Positions 33,614 through 40,415 of a stretch of DNA of 41,886 nucleotides are shown here, one piece after another. Made by a program: the position numbers and the translations under genes. This stretch comes from Bacteroidales bacterium. Its GTDB lineage: Bacteria > Bacteroidota > Bacteroidia > Bacteroidales > F082. The first letter of the stretch is position 1; each line of letters starts with the position of its first letter. Location: the NCBI GenBank assembly GCA_017630195.1, contig JAGBVS010000103.1:1-41886 (forward strand), read 5' to 3'. Under the pieces are notes generated by a model, which was not told where the DNA came from, did not search any database, and saw nothing but the letters and a program-made list of their open reading frames with translations.

Positions 33614-34138
33614 ATGCAATTTGAAACGGCTTTTAAATTTGTCCTTAAGCAAGAAGGAGGTTATTCGAATCACCCTAGCGACAAAGGCGGTGAGACTAAT
33701 TATGGAATCTCAACCCGATTTATTAAGGCGAACGGAATCAAAATAAAAAGCGTTCGAGATATGACGGTGCAACAAGCCAAAGAGATATACCAAATGTATT
33801 TTTGGCAGCCGATAAAAGCGGATCAGTTTACAGATGACTTAGTGCAATTATTTTTATTTGATACTGCGGTGAACTGCGGCACTGGAAGAGCTATTGAGTT
33901 ATTACAGATTGCGTTGAATGCCTGGGCGCCAACTGGGATTGATGGGATAGTCGGACACATCACCATCAATAATTGTAATGCGATGACAGAGACAGGGAAA
34001 AATCGTTTATTATTATATGAATTACTTAAGGCTAATCGTATTGGATACTATGAGCATATTATAAGAAACAATGAAAAGTTGAGAGTGTTTCTTAAAGGTT
34101 GGATTAATAGAGTATTGGAGTTATTCAATGTTAAGTGA
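33614..34138 (+). CDS. Endolysin, GH108 muramidase
   Basis: 174 residues. The catalytic Glu14 lies in LKQEGGYSNH, followed by DKGGETNYGIS, the GH108 N-terminal signature; a C-terminal peptidoglycan-binding-like part contains NTAVNCGTGRAIELLQ-type helices and GIDGIVG. It cuts the glycan strands of the cell wall. No signal peptide or membrane segment is present, so it needs the holin. First gene of the operon, behind a GGGG-type site. The stop overlaps the next start by 11 bp. Confidence 0.88.
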   Translation: MQFETAFKFVLKQEGGYSNHPSDKGGETNYGISTRFIKANGIKIKSVRDMTVQQAKEIYQMYFWQPIKADQFTDDLVQLFLFDTAVNCGTGRAIELLQIALNAWAPTGIDGIVGHITINNCNAMTETGKNRLLLYELLKANRIGYYEHIIRNNEKLRVFLKGWINRVLELFNVK

Positions 34139-34481
34139 GAAAGAAAAATTAGAAGAGCTGTTATTGGGATTTATTTGTCGCACTGGGGCTTATCCGTTTT
34201 ATGATGATATGCCTTATGCTTGTTATTTAGAGAGGTTAGCAGAACATGCAAATGTTTTAAAAGTTTCCATTCCAAGTGACGAAAAGAAACTAGGTTTTTT
34301 TGTTTATAAACTCTTATTTGATATGCAGCATAGAGAATTGATCCAAATAAATGACTATAACGGTTTTACTGCCAAAAGAGATTGCGTTGATTTATCAATT
34401 ACAGAGTTTGAGATTATGGAAGAAGTTATTCAAGGAATGATCGAAGATGAGCGCGATTTTTGCGGCTGGAAATGCAAGTAA
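34128..34481 (+). CDS. Unknown protein, paralogue A
   Basis: 117 residues. It shares its first half with the next gene: KLEELLLGFICRTGAYPF here, KLEEILLYFICRAGVYPF there, then Y..L..........VSIP. The family is unknown to me. Mostly helical and acidic, with no transmembrane segment. Overlaps the endolysin by 11 bp. Tandem duplication in a variable region suggests an accessory role, such as counter-defence, but nothing in the sequence shows it. Confidence 0.65.
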   Translation: MLSEKEKLEELLLGFICRTGAYPFYDDMPYACYLERLAEHANVLKVSIPSDEKKLGFFVYKLLFDMQHRELIQINDYNGFTAKRDCVDLSITEFEIMEEVIQGMIEDERDFCGWKCK

Positions 34482-34495
34482 AATAGAGTTATTTT

Positions 34496-34888
34496 ATGGA
34501 ATACACAAAGCCTAAAACTACGAAGCTAGAAGAGATTTTATTATATTTCATTTGCAGAGCTGGGGTGTACCCGTTCGATAAAATGGGAGTTGCCCCTTAT
34601 GTTGCTTTTTTAAGAAAAGTTCGAGAGGCTAATATCGAGGGCGTGTCTATTCCCGAAGATGAAGAGGGAGTATTGGAACTAGTCGATAATTTAATCATGT
34701 CATTAGTTGATAAAGGATTGGTAGTTATTGGAGACGGTGAGTACCTTGTGCCATTTAGAGACTTTGACGCTACAAAAATATCGTTCAAAGACGCGCAGAA
34801 AATCGCACTTATAACAAATTGTCTTACAAATAGCGATTGGGCTTACTATAGCGGTATTGCTTGGGCGATGACACAGGAAAACGTGTAA
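34496..34888 (+). CDS. Unknown protein, paralogue B
   Basis: 130 residues, related to the preceding gene over the N-terminal 65 residues and diverged beyond. Contains EDEEGVLELVDNLIMSLVDK, then YLVPFRDF and a C-terminus ending in WAMTQENV. Unknown family. The stop is followed at once by the 33-bp repeats. Confidence 0.65.
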   Translation: MEYTKPKTTKLEEILLYFICRAGVYPFDKMGVAPYVAFLRKVREANIEGVSIPEDEEGVLELVDNLIMSLVDKGLVVIGDGEYLVPFRDFDATKISFKDAQKIALITNCLTNSDWAYYSGIAWAMTQENV

Positions 34889-35155
34889 ATGATGACACTT
34901 TTTCGACCGTATTTTGTGAATTGTGATACACTTTTCAGACCGTTTATTATGCAGTTTTCTACACTTTTTAGACGGACTTTTGGGAGTTCAAAGTCCATTT
35001 TTGGCACGACTTTTAAAAAGTTAGAAATGTGCTGCAAAGTGATTTTTTCACTTTCGCGGGCTTTATTTTTATATTTTCGCGGCAATCGATTTTTATATGA
35101 TCGATCATTTTTTAATTTTGATATTTATATGATGAGGGATTTATGTTTTATGTAA
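34889..35155 (+). CDS. Doubtful ORF over the 33-bp repeats
   Basis: 88 residues starting directly after the previous stop. It encodes an 11-residue repeat (TLFRPYFVNCD, TLFRPFIMQFS, TLFRRTFGSSK, SIFGTTFKKLE) because the DNA repeat is 33 bp. Composition is Phe-rich, the site AGGA is distant, and the ORF overlaps the queD start by 13 bp. I think the DNA repeat is the real feature and the ORF is probably not expressed. Confidence 0.25.
   Translation: MMTLFRPYFVNCDTLFRPFIMQFSTLFRRTFGSSKSIFGTTFKKLEMCCKVIFSLSRALFLYFRGNRFLYDRSFFNFDIYMMRDLCFM
34895..35008. repeat. 33-bp-period direct repeats upstream of queD
   Basis: ACACTTTTTCGACCG (34895), ACACTTTTCAGACCG (34928) and ACACTTTTTAGACGG (34961) start exactly 33 bp apart; a decayed fourth unit (TCCATTTTTGGCACG) starts at 34994, again 33 bp on. 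A spacing of three helical turns puts all sites on one DNA face. Possible roles: protein-binding array, origin iterons or promoter control of the queD-folE operon. Confidence 0.7.
35052..35098. repeat. Short direct repeats before queD
   Basis: TTTCGCGG at 35052 and 35075, each followed by TTTTTATAT (35066 and 35090). Together with the 33-bp repeats, they make the whole 34889-35142 interval look like a regulatory or replication region instead of coding DNA. Another TTTATATGAT pair lies at about 35092 and 35123. Confidence 0.5.
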
Positions 35156-35475
35156 AAAAAAGATTAGAAATTAGTGGAGCGCATCAATTATCACTAGGAT
35201 ATCAAAGTAAATGTGAAAATCTGCACGGACACAATTGGATAATCGAGATTTATTGTAAAAGCGAAACGCTTAATTTAGATGGTATGGTGATCGATTTTTC
35301 GGAGATAAAAAAGCTAATACATGACGCGCTAGATCATAAGAATCTAAACGAAGTTTTTGTGTTCAATCCTACGGCGGAAAATATTGCTAAATGGATATGT
35401 TTACGAGTACCACATTGCTACAAAGTATCAGTGCAAGAAACAGAAGGAAACGAGGCTGTATATGTAGTAGAATAG
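35143..35475 (+). CDS. queD: QueD, 6-carboxy-tetrahydropterin synthase
   Basis: 110 residues. Converts dihydroneopterin triphosphate to 6-carboxy-5,6,7,8-tetrahydropterin, step two of 7-deazaguanine (preQ0/queuosine) synthesis. Zinc ligands His14, His28 and His30 and catalytic Cys24 form CENLHGH (CxxxHGH), the QueD form and not the PTPS-III form; DHKNLNEV follows with the usual Asp-His. The ribosome binding site is GAGGG. The next gene, FolE, supplies its substrate. Phages use this pathway to modify guanine in their DNA, but QueE, QueC and DpdA were not seen. Confidence 0.93.
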   Translation: MFYVKKRLEISGAHQLSLGYQSKCENLHGHNWIIEIYCKSETLNLDGMVIDFSEIKKLIHDALDHKNLNEVFVFNPTAENIAKWICLRVPHCYKVSVQETEGNEAVYVVE

Positions 35476-35498
35476 AGTAGCAATGATGGGGGTTAATA

Positions 35499-36074
35499 AT
35501 GATCAATTTAGAAAAGTTAGAACAGGCAGGGCGTTTAATTATTGAGGGCATTGGAGAAAATCCAGATCGTGAAGGACTAATCGACACGCCGCGCAGATTT
35601 GCAAAAATGATGGAAGAACAATGTAGATATACATCAATCTCAAATAAAGAGATTGCAGAAAAAAATAATAAATGTTTTTATTGCGATAACGATAATATGG
35701 TTATTGTAAAGAACATTGAAGTATTTTCGCGCTGCGAACATCATTTAGCATTGATGTATAACATGCGTATATCAGTTGGCTATATTCCATGCGATAAAGT
35801 GATTGGATTATCAAAGATCGCAAGAATTGCAGACAGTGTGTGTAGGAGATTACAAATACAAGAGCGGATTGGTAAAGATATTTTTGAAATATTATCGGAT
35901 ATACTAGAAACGAGCGATATTATTATATTAATTGAGGCGGAGCATTCTTGTATGACGGCAAGAGGAATATCGAAGCCGGGAACGATCACCAAAACGATAA
36001 CCGCAGGAGGTGTTTTTAGCGCTCCAGCATTGAAGAAAAAAGAGGAATTTTTAGCGGCTATTAGGGGAAATTAG
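35499..36074 (+). CDS. folE: GTP cyclohydrolase I (FolE)
   Basis: 191 residues. Converts GTP to dihydroneopterin triphosphate, the entry to folate and 7-deazaguanine synthesis. Visible elements: GENPDREGLIDTPRR, zinc ligands Cys79 and His82 in SRCEHH and Cys151 in HSCMTARG, His149 at the active site, and GYIPCDKVIGLSKIARI. Complete and of the usual length, so it is probably active. Lies 23 bp after queD and 3 bp before the ParB-like gene. Confidence 0.95.
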   Translation: MINLEKLEQAGRLIIEGIGENPDREGLIDTPRRFAKMMEEQCRYTSISNKEIAEKNNKCFYCDNDNMVIVKNIEVFSRCEHHLALMYNMRISVGYIPCDKVIGLSKIARIADSVCRRLQIQERIGKDIFEILSDILETSDIIILIEAEHSCMTARGISKPGTITKTITAGGVFSAPALKKKEEFLAAIRGN

Positions 36075-36077
36075 ATT

Positions 36078-36656
36078 ATGAAACAAAACTTAGAATTTGA
36101 ATACGTTGAGGCTAAAAAGCTAGTGCCATATGTTAGGAATGCCAAGACGCATTCTGAAACGCAAATTAAAAAGATAATGGGAAGTATAACGGAATTTGGC
36201 TTTATTGCTCCGATCATTATTGATAAGGATAATAATGTATTAGCAGGACACGGGCGGTTACTGGCGGCGGATAGATTAGGGCTGGAGAAAGTGCCTTGTG
36301 TAAGAGAAGATCACTTAACGGAAACGCAACGTAAGGCGTACATTTTGGCAGACAATCGAATCGGAGAGCTGGCGGGTTGGGATGATGAACTACTCAAGGT
36401 TGAATTAGAAGAGTTGAAAGTCGATGATTTCGATTTGGATATACTTGGATTCGAAAACTTCAATTTCAATATTCCTACAGTACTCAGTGATTTAGAAGAG
36501 GGAGCTTTTCTTGAAAAATTTGAGAAAGAAAGTGAAATATTTTCTATTACTTTTCATTTCCCTAAAGAAAAAGAAACTGAATTGCTACAAAAACTTAAGG
36601 AGATCGGCAAAGATGAAGTCGTTAAAGAAATAATGATTTTTTTAGGAGTAAATTAA
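36078..36656 (+). CDS. ParB-like domain protein (methyltransferase-associated type)
   Basis: 192 residues. ParB/Srx fold at about residues 5-105: KLVPYVRNAKTHSETQIKKI, ITEFGFIAPIIIDKDNNVLA, GHGRLLAADRLGLEKVP. The following LADNRIGELAGWDDELL segment is the form fused to DNA adenine methyltransferases in phages, but here the methylase domain is missing; a 60-residue acidic tail replaces it. It is not a chromosome-segregation ParB: there is no ParA and no central HTH. Its ATG is 3 bp after folE and its stop shares a base with the radical SAM gene start, so it may guide that enzyme to DNA. Confidence 0.8.
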   Translation: MKQNLEFEYVEAKKLVPYVRNAKTHSETQIKKIMGSITEFGFIAPIIIDKDNNVLAGHGRLLAADRLGLEKVPCVREDHLTETQRKAYILADNRIGELAGWDDELLKVELEELKVDDFDLDILGFENFNFNIPTVLSDLEEGAFLEKFEKESEIFSITFHFPKEKETELLQKLKEIGKDEVVKEIMIFLGVN

Positions 36657-37675
36657 TGCCAGTATGCGGCTCTCAGTGTATTTTTTGCGATATTCCAGTG
36701 AGGATTGACAGTTATAAAGGCTGTTCACATGCTTGTAAATATTGTTTTGTTTATCGAAAATACGATATTTCAAAGATCAAGTTAGGCGATAGTGTACAAA
36801 GTATTGCAAACTTTATCCATGGGAAACGAAATGCAACTACTCTGTGGTGCGATTGGAATATCCCTTTACATTGGGGAGGCATGTCGGATCCATTTCAACC
36901 ATGCGAACGAAAATATAAAAGGTCATTAGAAATACTCAAAGTATTCGCTCAATATCGTTATCCATTTATCGTAAGCACAAAAAGTACATTACCTTTGGAA
37001 GAACCATACTACAGCTTACTAAAAAAATGTAATTGTGTTTTTCAATGTTCAATGGTTTGTCCATCATTGAGTAAAATGGAGGCTGGCGCGCCAAATTTCG
37101 ATGAACGACTTAAAATGATAGAGAAGATATCTAAAATTGTTCCGCGAGCGATCGTGAGGTGCCAACCGTATATAATGGAATTACACAAGGAAATTTTAGA
37201 TCAGATTCCTCGCATTGCAAAAGCCGGAGTTTATGGGATAACTTATGAGGCAATCAAAATGCAAAAGAAAACTTCTGGCATGATTAAAAATGGTTCAGAT
37301 TACGTTTATCCTCTCGAAATCTTAAAAAGAAAGTTTTATGAGTTAAAACAGGAATGTCACAAGTATGGTCTTGCATTTTTTTCAGGCGAAAATCGCTTGC
37401 GACACATGGGAGATAGTTTGACTTGTTGTGGTTGTGAAGGCGTACCTGGTTTCTATGCAAATAAATACAATCTAAATTATTATGTACATAATCCTAATCA
37501 ATTAATTAGTACTGAAGCAATGACAAAAAAAAGGACAGCGTTATGTTTCCGATCGATTGAAATGGAGACATATGCAGATAGAGTTTTGGGAAATTCTTCT
37601 TTTAAAGAAATTATGGATATTGCTTTCAAAGATAAAAAATTTGTTAGTGATTATATAGGGGACGAAAAGAATTAA
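36656..37675 (+). CDS. Radical SAM enzyme, SplB-like
   Basis: 339 residues. The 4Fe-4S motif CxxxCxxC is at Cys23, Cys27 and Cys30 (KGCSHACKYCFVY). An N-terminal Cys trio (Cys4, Cys8, Cys11) and late pairs (LTCCGCEG) could hold a second cluster. GGMSDPFQPCE and IVSTKSTL match the spore photoproduct lyase/SplB-like family core. Substrate unknown; family members act on DNA lesions or modified bases. It is not recognisably QueE, which is shorter. Translationally coupled to the ParB-like gene (TAATG), in one operon with queD and folE, so a nucleic-acid modification role is inferred. Confidence 0.8.
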   Translation: MPVCGSQCIFCDIPVRIDSYKGCSHACKYCFVYRKYDISKIKLGDSVQSIANFIHGKRNATTLWCDWNIPLHWGGMSDPFQPCERKYKRSLEILKVFAQYRYPFIVSTKSTLPLEEPYYSLLKKCNCVFQCSMVCPSLSKMEAGAPNFDERLKMIEKISKIVPRAIVRCQPYIMELHKEILDQIPRIAKAGVYGITYEAIKMQKKTSGMIKNGSDYVYPLEILKRKFYELKQECHKYGLAFFSGENRLRHMGDSLTCCGCEGVPGFYANKYNLNYYVHNPNQLISTEAMTKKRTALCFRSIEMETYADRVLGNSSFKEIMDIAFKDKKFVSDYIGDEKN

Positions 37676-37893
37676 TGGAATTTGTCGCGACTTTCTTTGT
37701 AATTTGGGGATTAATTGGAGCGTATGTTAACGCACAAGGCAAAATACTATTGAGCTATAAAATATGGCTGATTAGTAACGCATTTTTTGTTTGGTACAAT
37801 TTTGAAATTGATAGTCCTAGTCAGATTTTGAGCAATTTCTGTTATTTCGTTTTCGCCGTAATTGGATATATGAATCACAGAGAAAAGAGTTGA
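37675..37893 (+). CDS. Small membrane protein, unknown
   Basis: 72 residues with two or three hydrophobic segments: FVATFFVIWGLIGAYVNA, LISNAFFVWYNF and NFCYFVFAVIGYM. It resembles half of a PQ-loop-like or small transporter protein, but the identity is not certain. Its start overlaps the radical SAM stop, so it belongs to that operon. It might supply or retain a small molecule. Confidence 0.6.
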   Translation: MEFVATFFVIWGLIGAYVNAQGKILLSYKIWLISNAFFVWYNFEIDSPSQILSNFCYFVFAVIGYMNHREKS

Positions 37894-37983
37894 CCACGAT
37901 TAGATTTATAAGATTTTTATAAAAAATCCTTGTGAATCGAAAAAAATCTCTTATCTATATATTAGTGAATATTATAGGGGATT

Positions 37984-38370
37984 ATGAAGATAATAGATGA
38001 GATTAGAGATATTGAAGCACATAACAAATATGCAGCAGATTTTTACGATTATGGCTACTGGGAAATCGATGACATTATGTTAGATATGGCCTGGGGAAAG
38101 GGCAAGAAAAGAATCGATATTACACCTATTGGTAGAAGATTAAACGAGATATTGAGTTATTGTGTATTAAGAGAATTAAATAAATACGGTTTTACAGATG
38201 TGAGCGAAAAGTATTATCAAGAAATACAAGATACTTGTGCCAAGTTTAATACTAGTCGGAAACTAGATGAATTATATGAAGAATTAGAGATTGAAGATCC
38301 GTACAAGGAGAAAGAGCCGGAGGATACGTGGAGTAAATATGATTATGATTGGGGAACAGAAAGAGAGTGA
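37984..38370 (+). CDS. Acidic protein, unknown
   Basis: 128 residues. Asp/Glu/Tyr-rich, with a helical core (PIGRRLNEILSYCVLREL) and a strongly acidic C-terminus (EDPYKEKEPEDTWSKYDYDW). No family recognised. Preceded by GTGAATATTATAGGGG. Small acidic proteins at this end of phage operons are often inhibitors of host enzymes, but that is only a suggestion. Confidence 0.6.
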   Translation: MKIIDEIRDIEAHNKYAADFYDYGYWEIDDIMLDMAWGKGKKRIDITPIGRRLNEILSYCVLRELNKYGFTDVSEKYYQEIQDTCAKFNTSRKLDELYEELEIEDPYKEKEPEDTWSKYDYDWGTERE

Positions 38371-38430
38371 AAAGCACTTGTGATATTAGATAATTATATT
38401 ATATATATAATAACAGAAAGGAACGGGGAA

Positions 38431-38760
38431 ATGAACGAAACGGAAGAGGAAATCAAAGAGAAAATACTACAAGATGTTACAGCTAGTGACGTATTGGAAT
38501 TTAGGAAGCATCCATATACAAGAAAGGACTTCCCCAAAACGGAACTATTCAATAAGTTATGGTATTCTATTGAAAGGGAATTAAACTGGAGAGAAAAGAA
38601 ATCAATTGAGGATATGCGCGCCGTACTTGATGAGTTTATGAATGAGGTGCGAGATACGCAGAAACTCAAGGATCTTATTTTTGATTTATGTGATATTGAA
38701 GACTTACGAGGGAAAGAGGATATAATTCTTGAGAATATTTGTTTGGATATATTAGGATAG
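38431..38760 (+). CDS. Charged helical protein, unknown
   Basis: 109 residues. The start is the ATG behind GGAACGGGGAA; the upstream in-frame ATG at 38380 lies in the AT-rich promoter-like stretch. Charged helices throughout (EEEIKEKILQDV, KKSIEDMRAVLDEFM). No family recognised. Next gene follows 10 bases on behind TAGGAG. Confidence 0.55.
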   Translation: MNETEEEIKEKILQDVTASDVLEFRKHPYTRKDFPKTELFNKLWYSIERELNWREKKSIEDMRAVLDEFMNEVRDTQKLKDLIFDLCDIEDLRGKEDIILENICLDILG

Positions 38761-38770
38761 GAGAAATTAT

Positions 38771-39124
38771 ATGATAGTAGATGACACATACACGTTTAAG
38801 GTTTTTAAAGAAGTAATGGAAACATACGTAAATGCTACAGGCAGCGAACATGGTTTTGTAGAGATGATTGCAAATAATTTAATTTACGTAGTTGAGCATT
38901 ACGACAGGAAAGATTTATTAAATGAATTGTCGGAGGTTATGGTTAAAGATAGCGTATCCGGAGAAGTCGAGTTCATATTGAAATTGCTAAAAATTATGGC
39001 TATTGAACATCGTGAGCAATTATCAGAGGCTGGTAAATCAAGCTGGGATTCAATGATTAAAAAATGTGAAATTGAATTGAAAATATTGCAATTGGAAGAG
39101 AATATTGAAGAGCAGGTGGGGTAA
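38771..39124 (+). CDS. Acidic helical protein, unknown
   Basis: 117 residues, mostly helices, ending in a coiled-coil-like run (KCEIELKILQLEENIEEQ). No family recognised. Its stop overlaps the next start (TAATG), so the two are translated together. Confidence 0.55.
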   Translation: MIVDDTYTFKVFKEVMETYVNATGSEHGFVEMIANNLIYVVEHYDRKDLLNELSEVMVKDSVSGEVEFILKLLKIMAIEHREQLSEAGKSSWDSMIKKCEIELKILQLEENIEEQVG

Positions 39125-39453
39125 TGATAAGCAAAATTAAAGGCACAAAAATAGAGCAGCTTATGACAGAGCTAATTATTACAAGTATGGAGATGACGGG
39201 GAAAGATCCGGCTACTATATTGAGAGAATGGGGTGACGCAATTAATATCATTGTAAATGATTTAATCGAAAAAAGAGACGCTATCATTGAAATAGATAAG
39301 AAAGAGAATCCAAGCAAGCTAGATATTATGACCAAGTATACATTAATGCTTGATATTTTGTTGCACACAAATGAATTGAGACAACAAAGCTTAAAAGAAA
39401 TTTCAGACGAACTCCAAAAGGCGTACCAAGAAATTGAAGATATGGATAAATAA
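39124..39453 (+). CDS. Coiled-coil-like protein, unknown
   Basis: 109 residues, helical, with LRQQSLKEISDELQKAYQEI at the C-terminus. No family recognised. It is the last gene of the rightward operon; the leftward operon converges 38 bp downstream. Possibly a partner of the preceding gene because the two overlap by one base. Confidence 0.55.
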   Translation: MISKIKGTKIEQLMTELIITSMEMTGKDPATILREWGDAINIIVNDLIEKRDAIIEIDKKENPSKLDIMTKYTLMLDILLHTNELRQQSLKEISDELQKAYQEIEDMDK

Positions 39454-39491
39454 AAGATAGACTAAATTTAAAGCTAGGGCTTAAATTTGTC

Positions 39492-39719
39492 CTAATCGCC
39501 CCAGTCGGTTAATACCCAGCCCCATGCGGGCGCGTATTCTCCGGGATATGCTTTATCCGCAGGATTAACACGATCCCAAATATTATTACTATCTTTTTTT
39601 TCTTGCGGCTGTTGAACTGTTTGAGTCGGCTGTGTCTGTATATTTTCAGAATTAAGCGGTTTATCCATAGAGAAGATAAAACCGCTACTAGTACATAATA
39701 GAAGAATAAAACGCTTCAT
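39492..39719 (-). CDS. Small exported protein, unknown
   Basis: 75 residues. Signal-peptide-like start (MKRFILLLCTSSGFIFS), a polar Gln/Pro-rich stretch (QTQPTQTVQQPQEKKD) and a Trp/Pro/Asp-rich C-terminus (YPGEYAPAWGWVLTDWGD). It resembles the N-terminus of the 30767 protein in layout. Its ATG immediately follows the U-run of a hairpin (39744-39723), so the hairpin either ends upstream transcription or hides the GGGG used as ribosome binding site. Unknown function. Confidence 0.55.
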   Translation of the reverse strand: MKRFILLLCTSSGFIFSMDKPLNSENIQTQPTQTVQQPQEKKDSNNIWDRVNPADKAYPGEYAPAWGWVLTDWGD

Positions 39720-39744
39720 AAAAACCCCGTATAATTACGGGGTT
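39720..39744 (-). terminator. Leftward hairpin with U-run, overlapping a start region
   Basis: AACCCCGTA and TACGGGGTT form a 9-bp stem with a 4-base loop. On the minus strand TTTTT follows, then directly the ATG at 39719. It looks like a terminator after the 39773 gene, but the GGGG arm is also the only ribosome-binding-like sequence for the next gene. Confidence 0.65.
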
Positions 39745-39772
39745 ATTGTAACATAAAGTGTTTTCATTTTAA

Positions 39773-40048
39773 CTAATGGAGTATTACAAAGAAGCATATG
39801 ACTATCATATAACACAACATCCAATTAATTATACTTAAATTTTTTTGTTCTTTCCATGCCTCGAAAATTTCTTTATCTTGTTGCAATATCATAGCCAATC
39901 TTTCTTTAGGCTTTAAAGATTTGGCGTTTTCTATAAAATGGCGTTTTTGCAGTGTGAGTATATAGAAGTCCTCGAGAGTGCATAATTCACGACCGCACAA
40001 TGAATAAAAAAATCTTTTTATATTATGGTATATTTCAAAACAAGTCAT
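39773..40048 (-). CDS. Small protein with C-terminal membrane segment
   Basis: 91 residues from the ATG behind GGGAGG (an upstream GTG at 40060 is less likely). A cysteine-containing N-terminus (MTCFEIYHNI, LCGRELCTLED), a charged helix, then a C-terminal hydrophobic segment (INWMLCYMIVICFFVIL). A tail-anchored membrane protein of unknown function. Overlaps the GIY-YIG gene by 14 bp. Confidence 0.6.
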   Translation of the reverse strand: MTCFEIYHNIKRFFYSLCGRELCTLEDFYILTLQKRHFIENAKSLKPKERLAMILQQDKEIFEAWKEQKNLSIINWMLCYMIVICFFVILH

Positions 40049-40361
40049 ATTGCCTCCCACTATTTTTTACAAATAAAAATTGAGCGTCTGTGCCGTTACA
40101 GAGAGTATTATAACCGTAGGGCTGTAACGCATTTTCTTTAATGATATTTTCTTTTTCGAGGTACAACGCAACGGAATATTTATCCGTTTGTGCTATCTCG
40201 GAGCAAATGAAATTATTTACTCCATAGGCTTGTATTGCGTTGGAAATACGGCGGTGTGTATTGCGGCAATGTTCTCGGAATCGAGTTGCCACATTTCGAG
40301 AGGTCATGCCAATGTATTTCTTACCGTTGAATGTATTTAAAATTTTATATATTATATACAT
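40035..40361 (-). CDS. GIY-YIG nuclease, probable homing or repair endonuclease
   Basis: 108 residues. The core MYIIYKILNTFNGKKYIGMT is the GIY-YIG pair (IYKI and YIG), followed by a catalytic-type Arg (RFREH) and Glu in LYLEKENIIKE. It is free-standing and of homing-endonuclease length. No intron or intein was seen next to it. Gene start has only a weak ribosome binding site. Confidence 0.85.
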   Translation of the reverse strand: MYIIYKILNTFNGKKYIGMTSRNVATRFREHCRNTHRRISNAIQAYGVNNFICSEIAQTDKYSVALYLEKENIIKENALQPYGYNTLCNGTDAQFLFVKNSGRQYDLF

Positions 40362-40393
40362 TGTTATTTTAATTATCCTAAATAAAATTCAGG

Positions 40394-40415
40394 CCGTTTT
40401 AAAACGGCTTTTTTC
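40394..40415 (+). terminator. Rightward terminator-like hairpin
   Basis: GCCGTTTTAAAACGGC, a perfect palindrome, is followed on the plus strand by six T. It lies inside the last codons of the leftward gene at 40399-40911. It would stop rightward read-through into the leftward late genes; on the minus strand no U-run follows. Confidence 0.6.

Noticed and set aside
34846-35085. Leftward 79-codon ORF over the same repeats
   Set aside because: Uses a TTG start, lies opposite a rightward operon and again reflects the 33-bp repeat.
34889-35155. Rightward 88-codon ORF with an 11-residue repeat
   Set aside because: The repeat is explained by the 33-bp DNA period; poor ribosome binding site, Phe-rich composition and overlap with queD. 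Kept only as a low-confidence entry.
36078-36656. ParB-like protein as a plasmid partition protein
   Set aside because: No ParA, no central HTH or centromere-like sites; the LADNR...GWDDELL segment is the methylase-associated type.
36656-37675. Radical SAM protein as QueE
   Set aside because: Too long, and the GGMSDPFQPCE / STKSTL core is SplB-like; no CPH4-binding pattern of QueE recognised.
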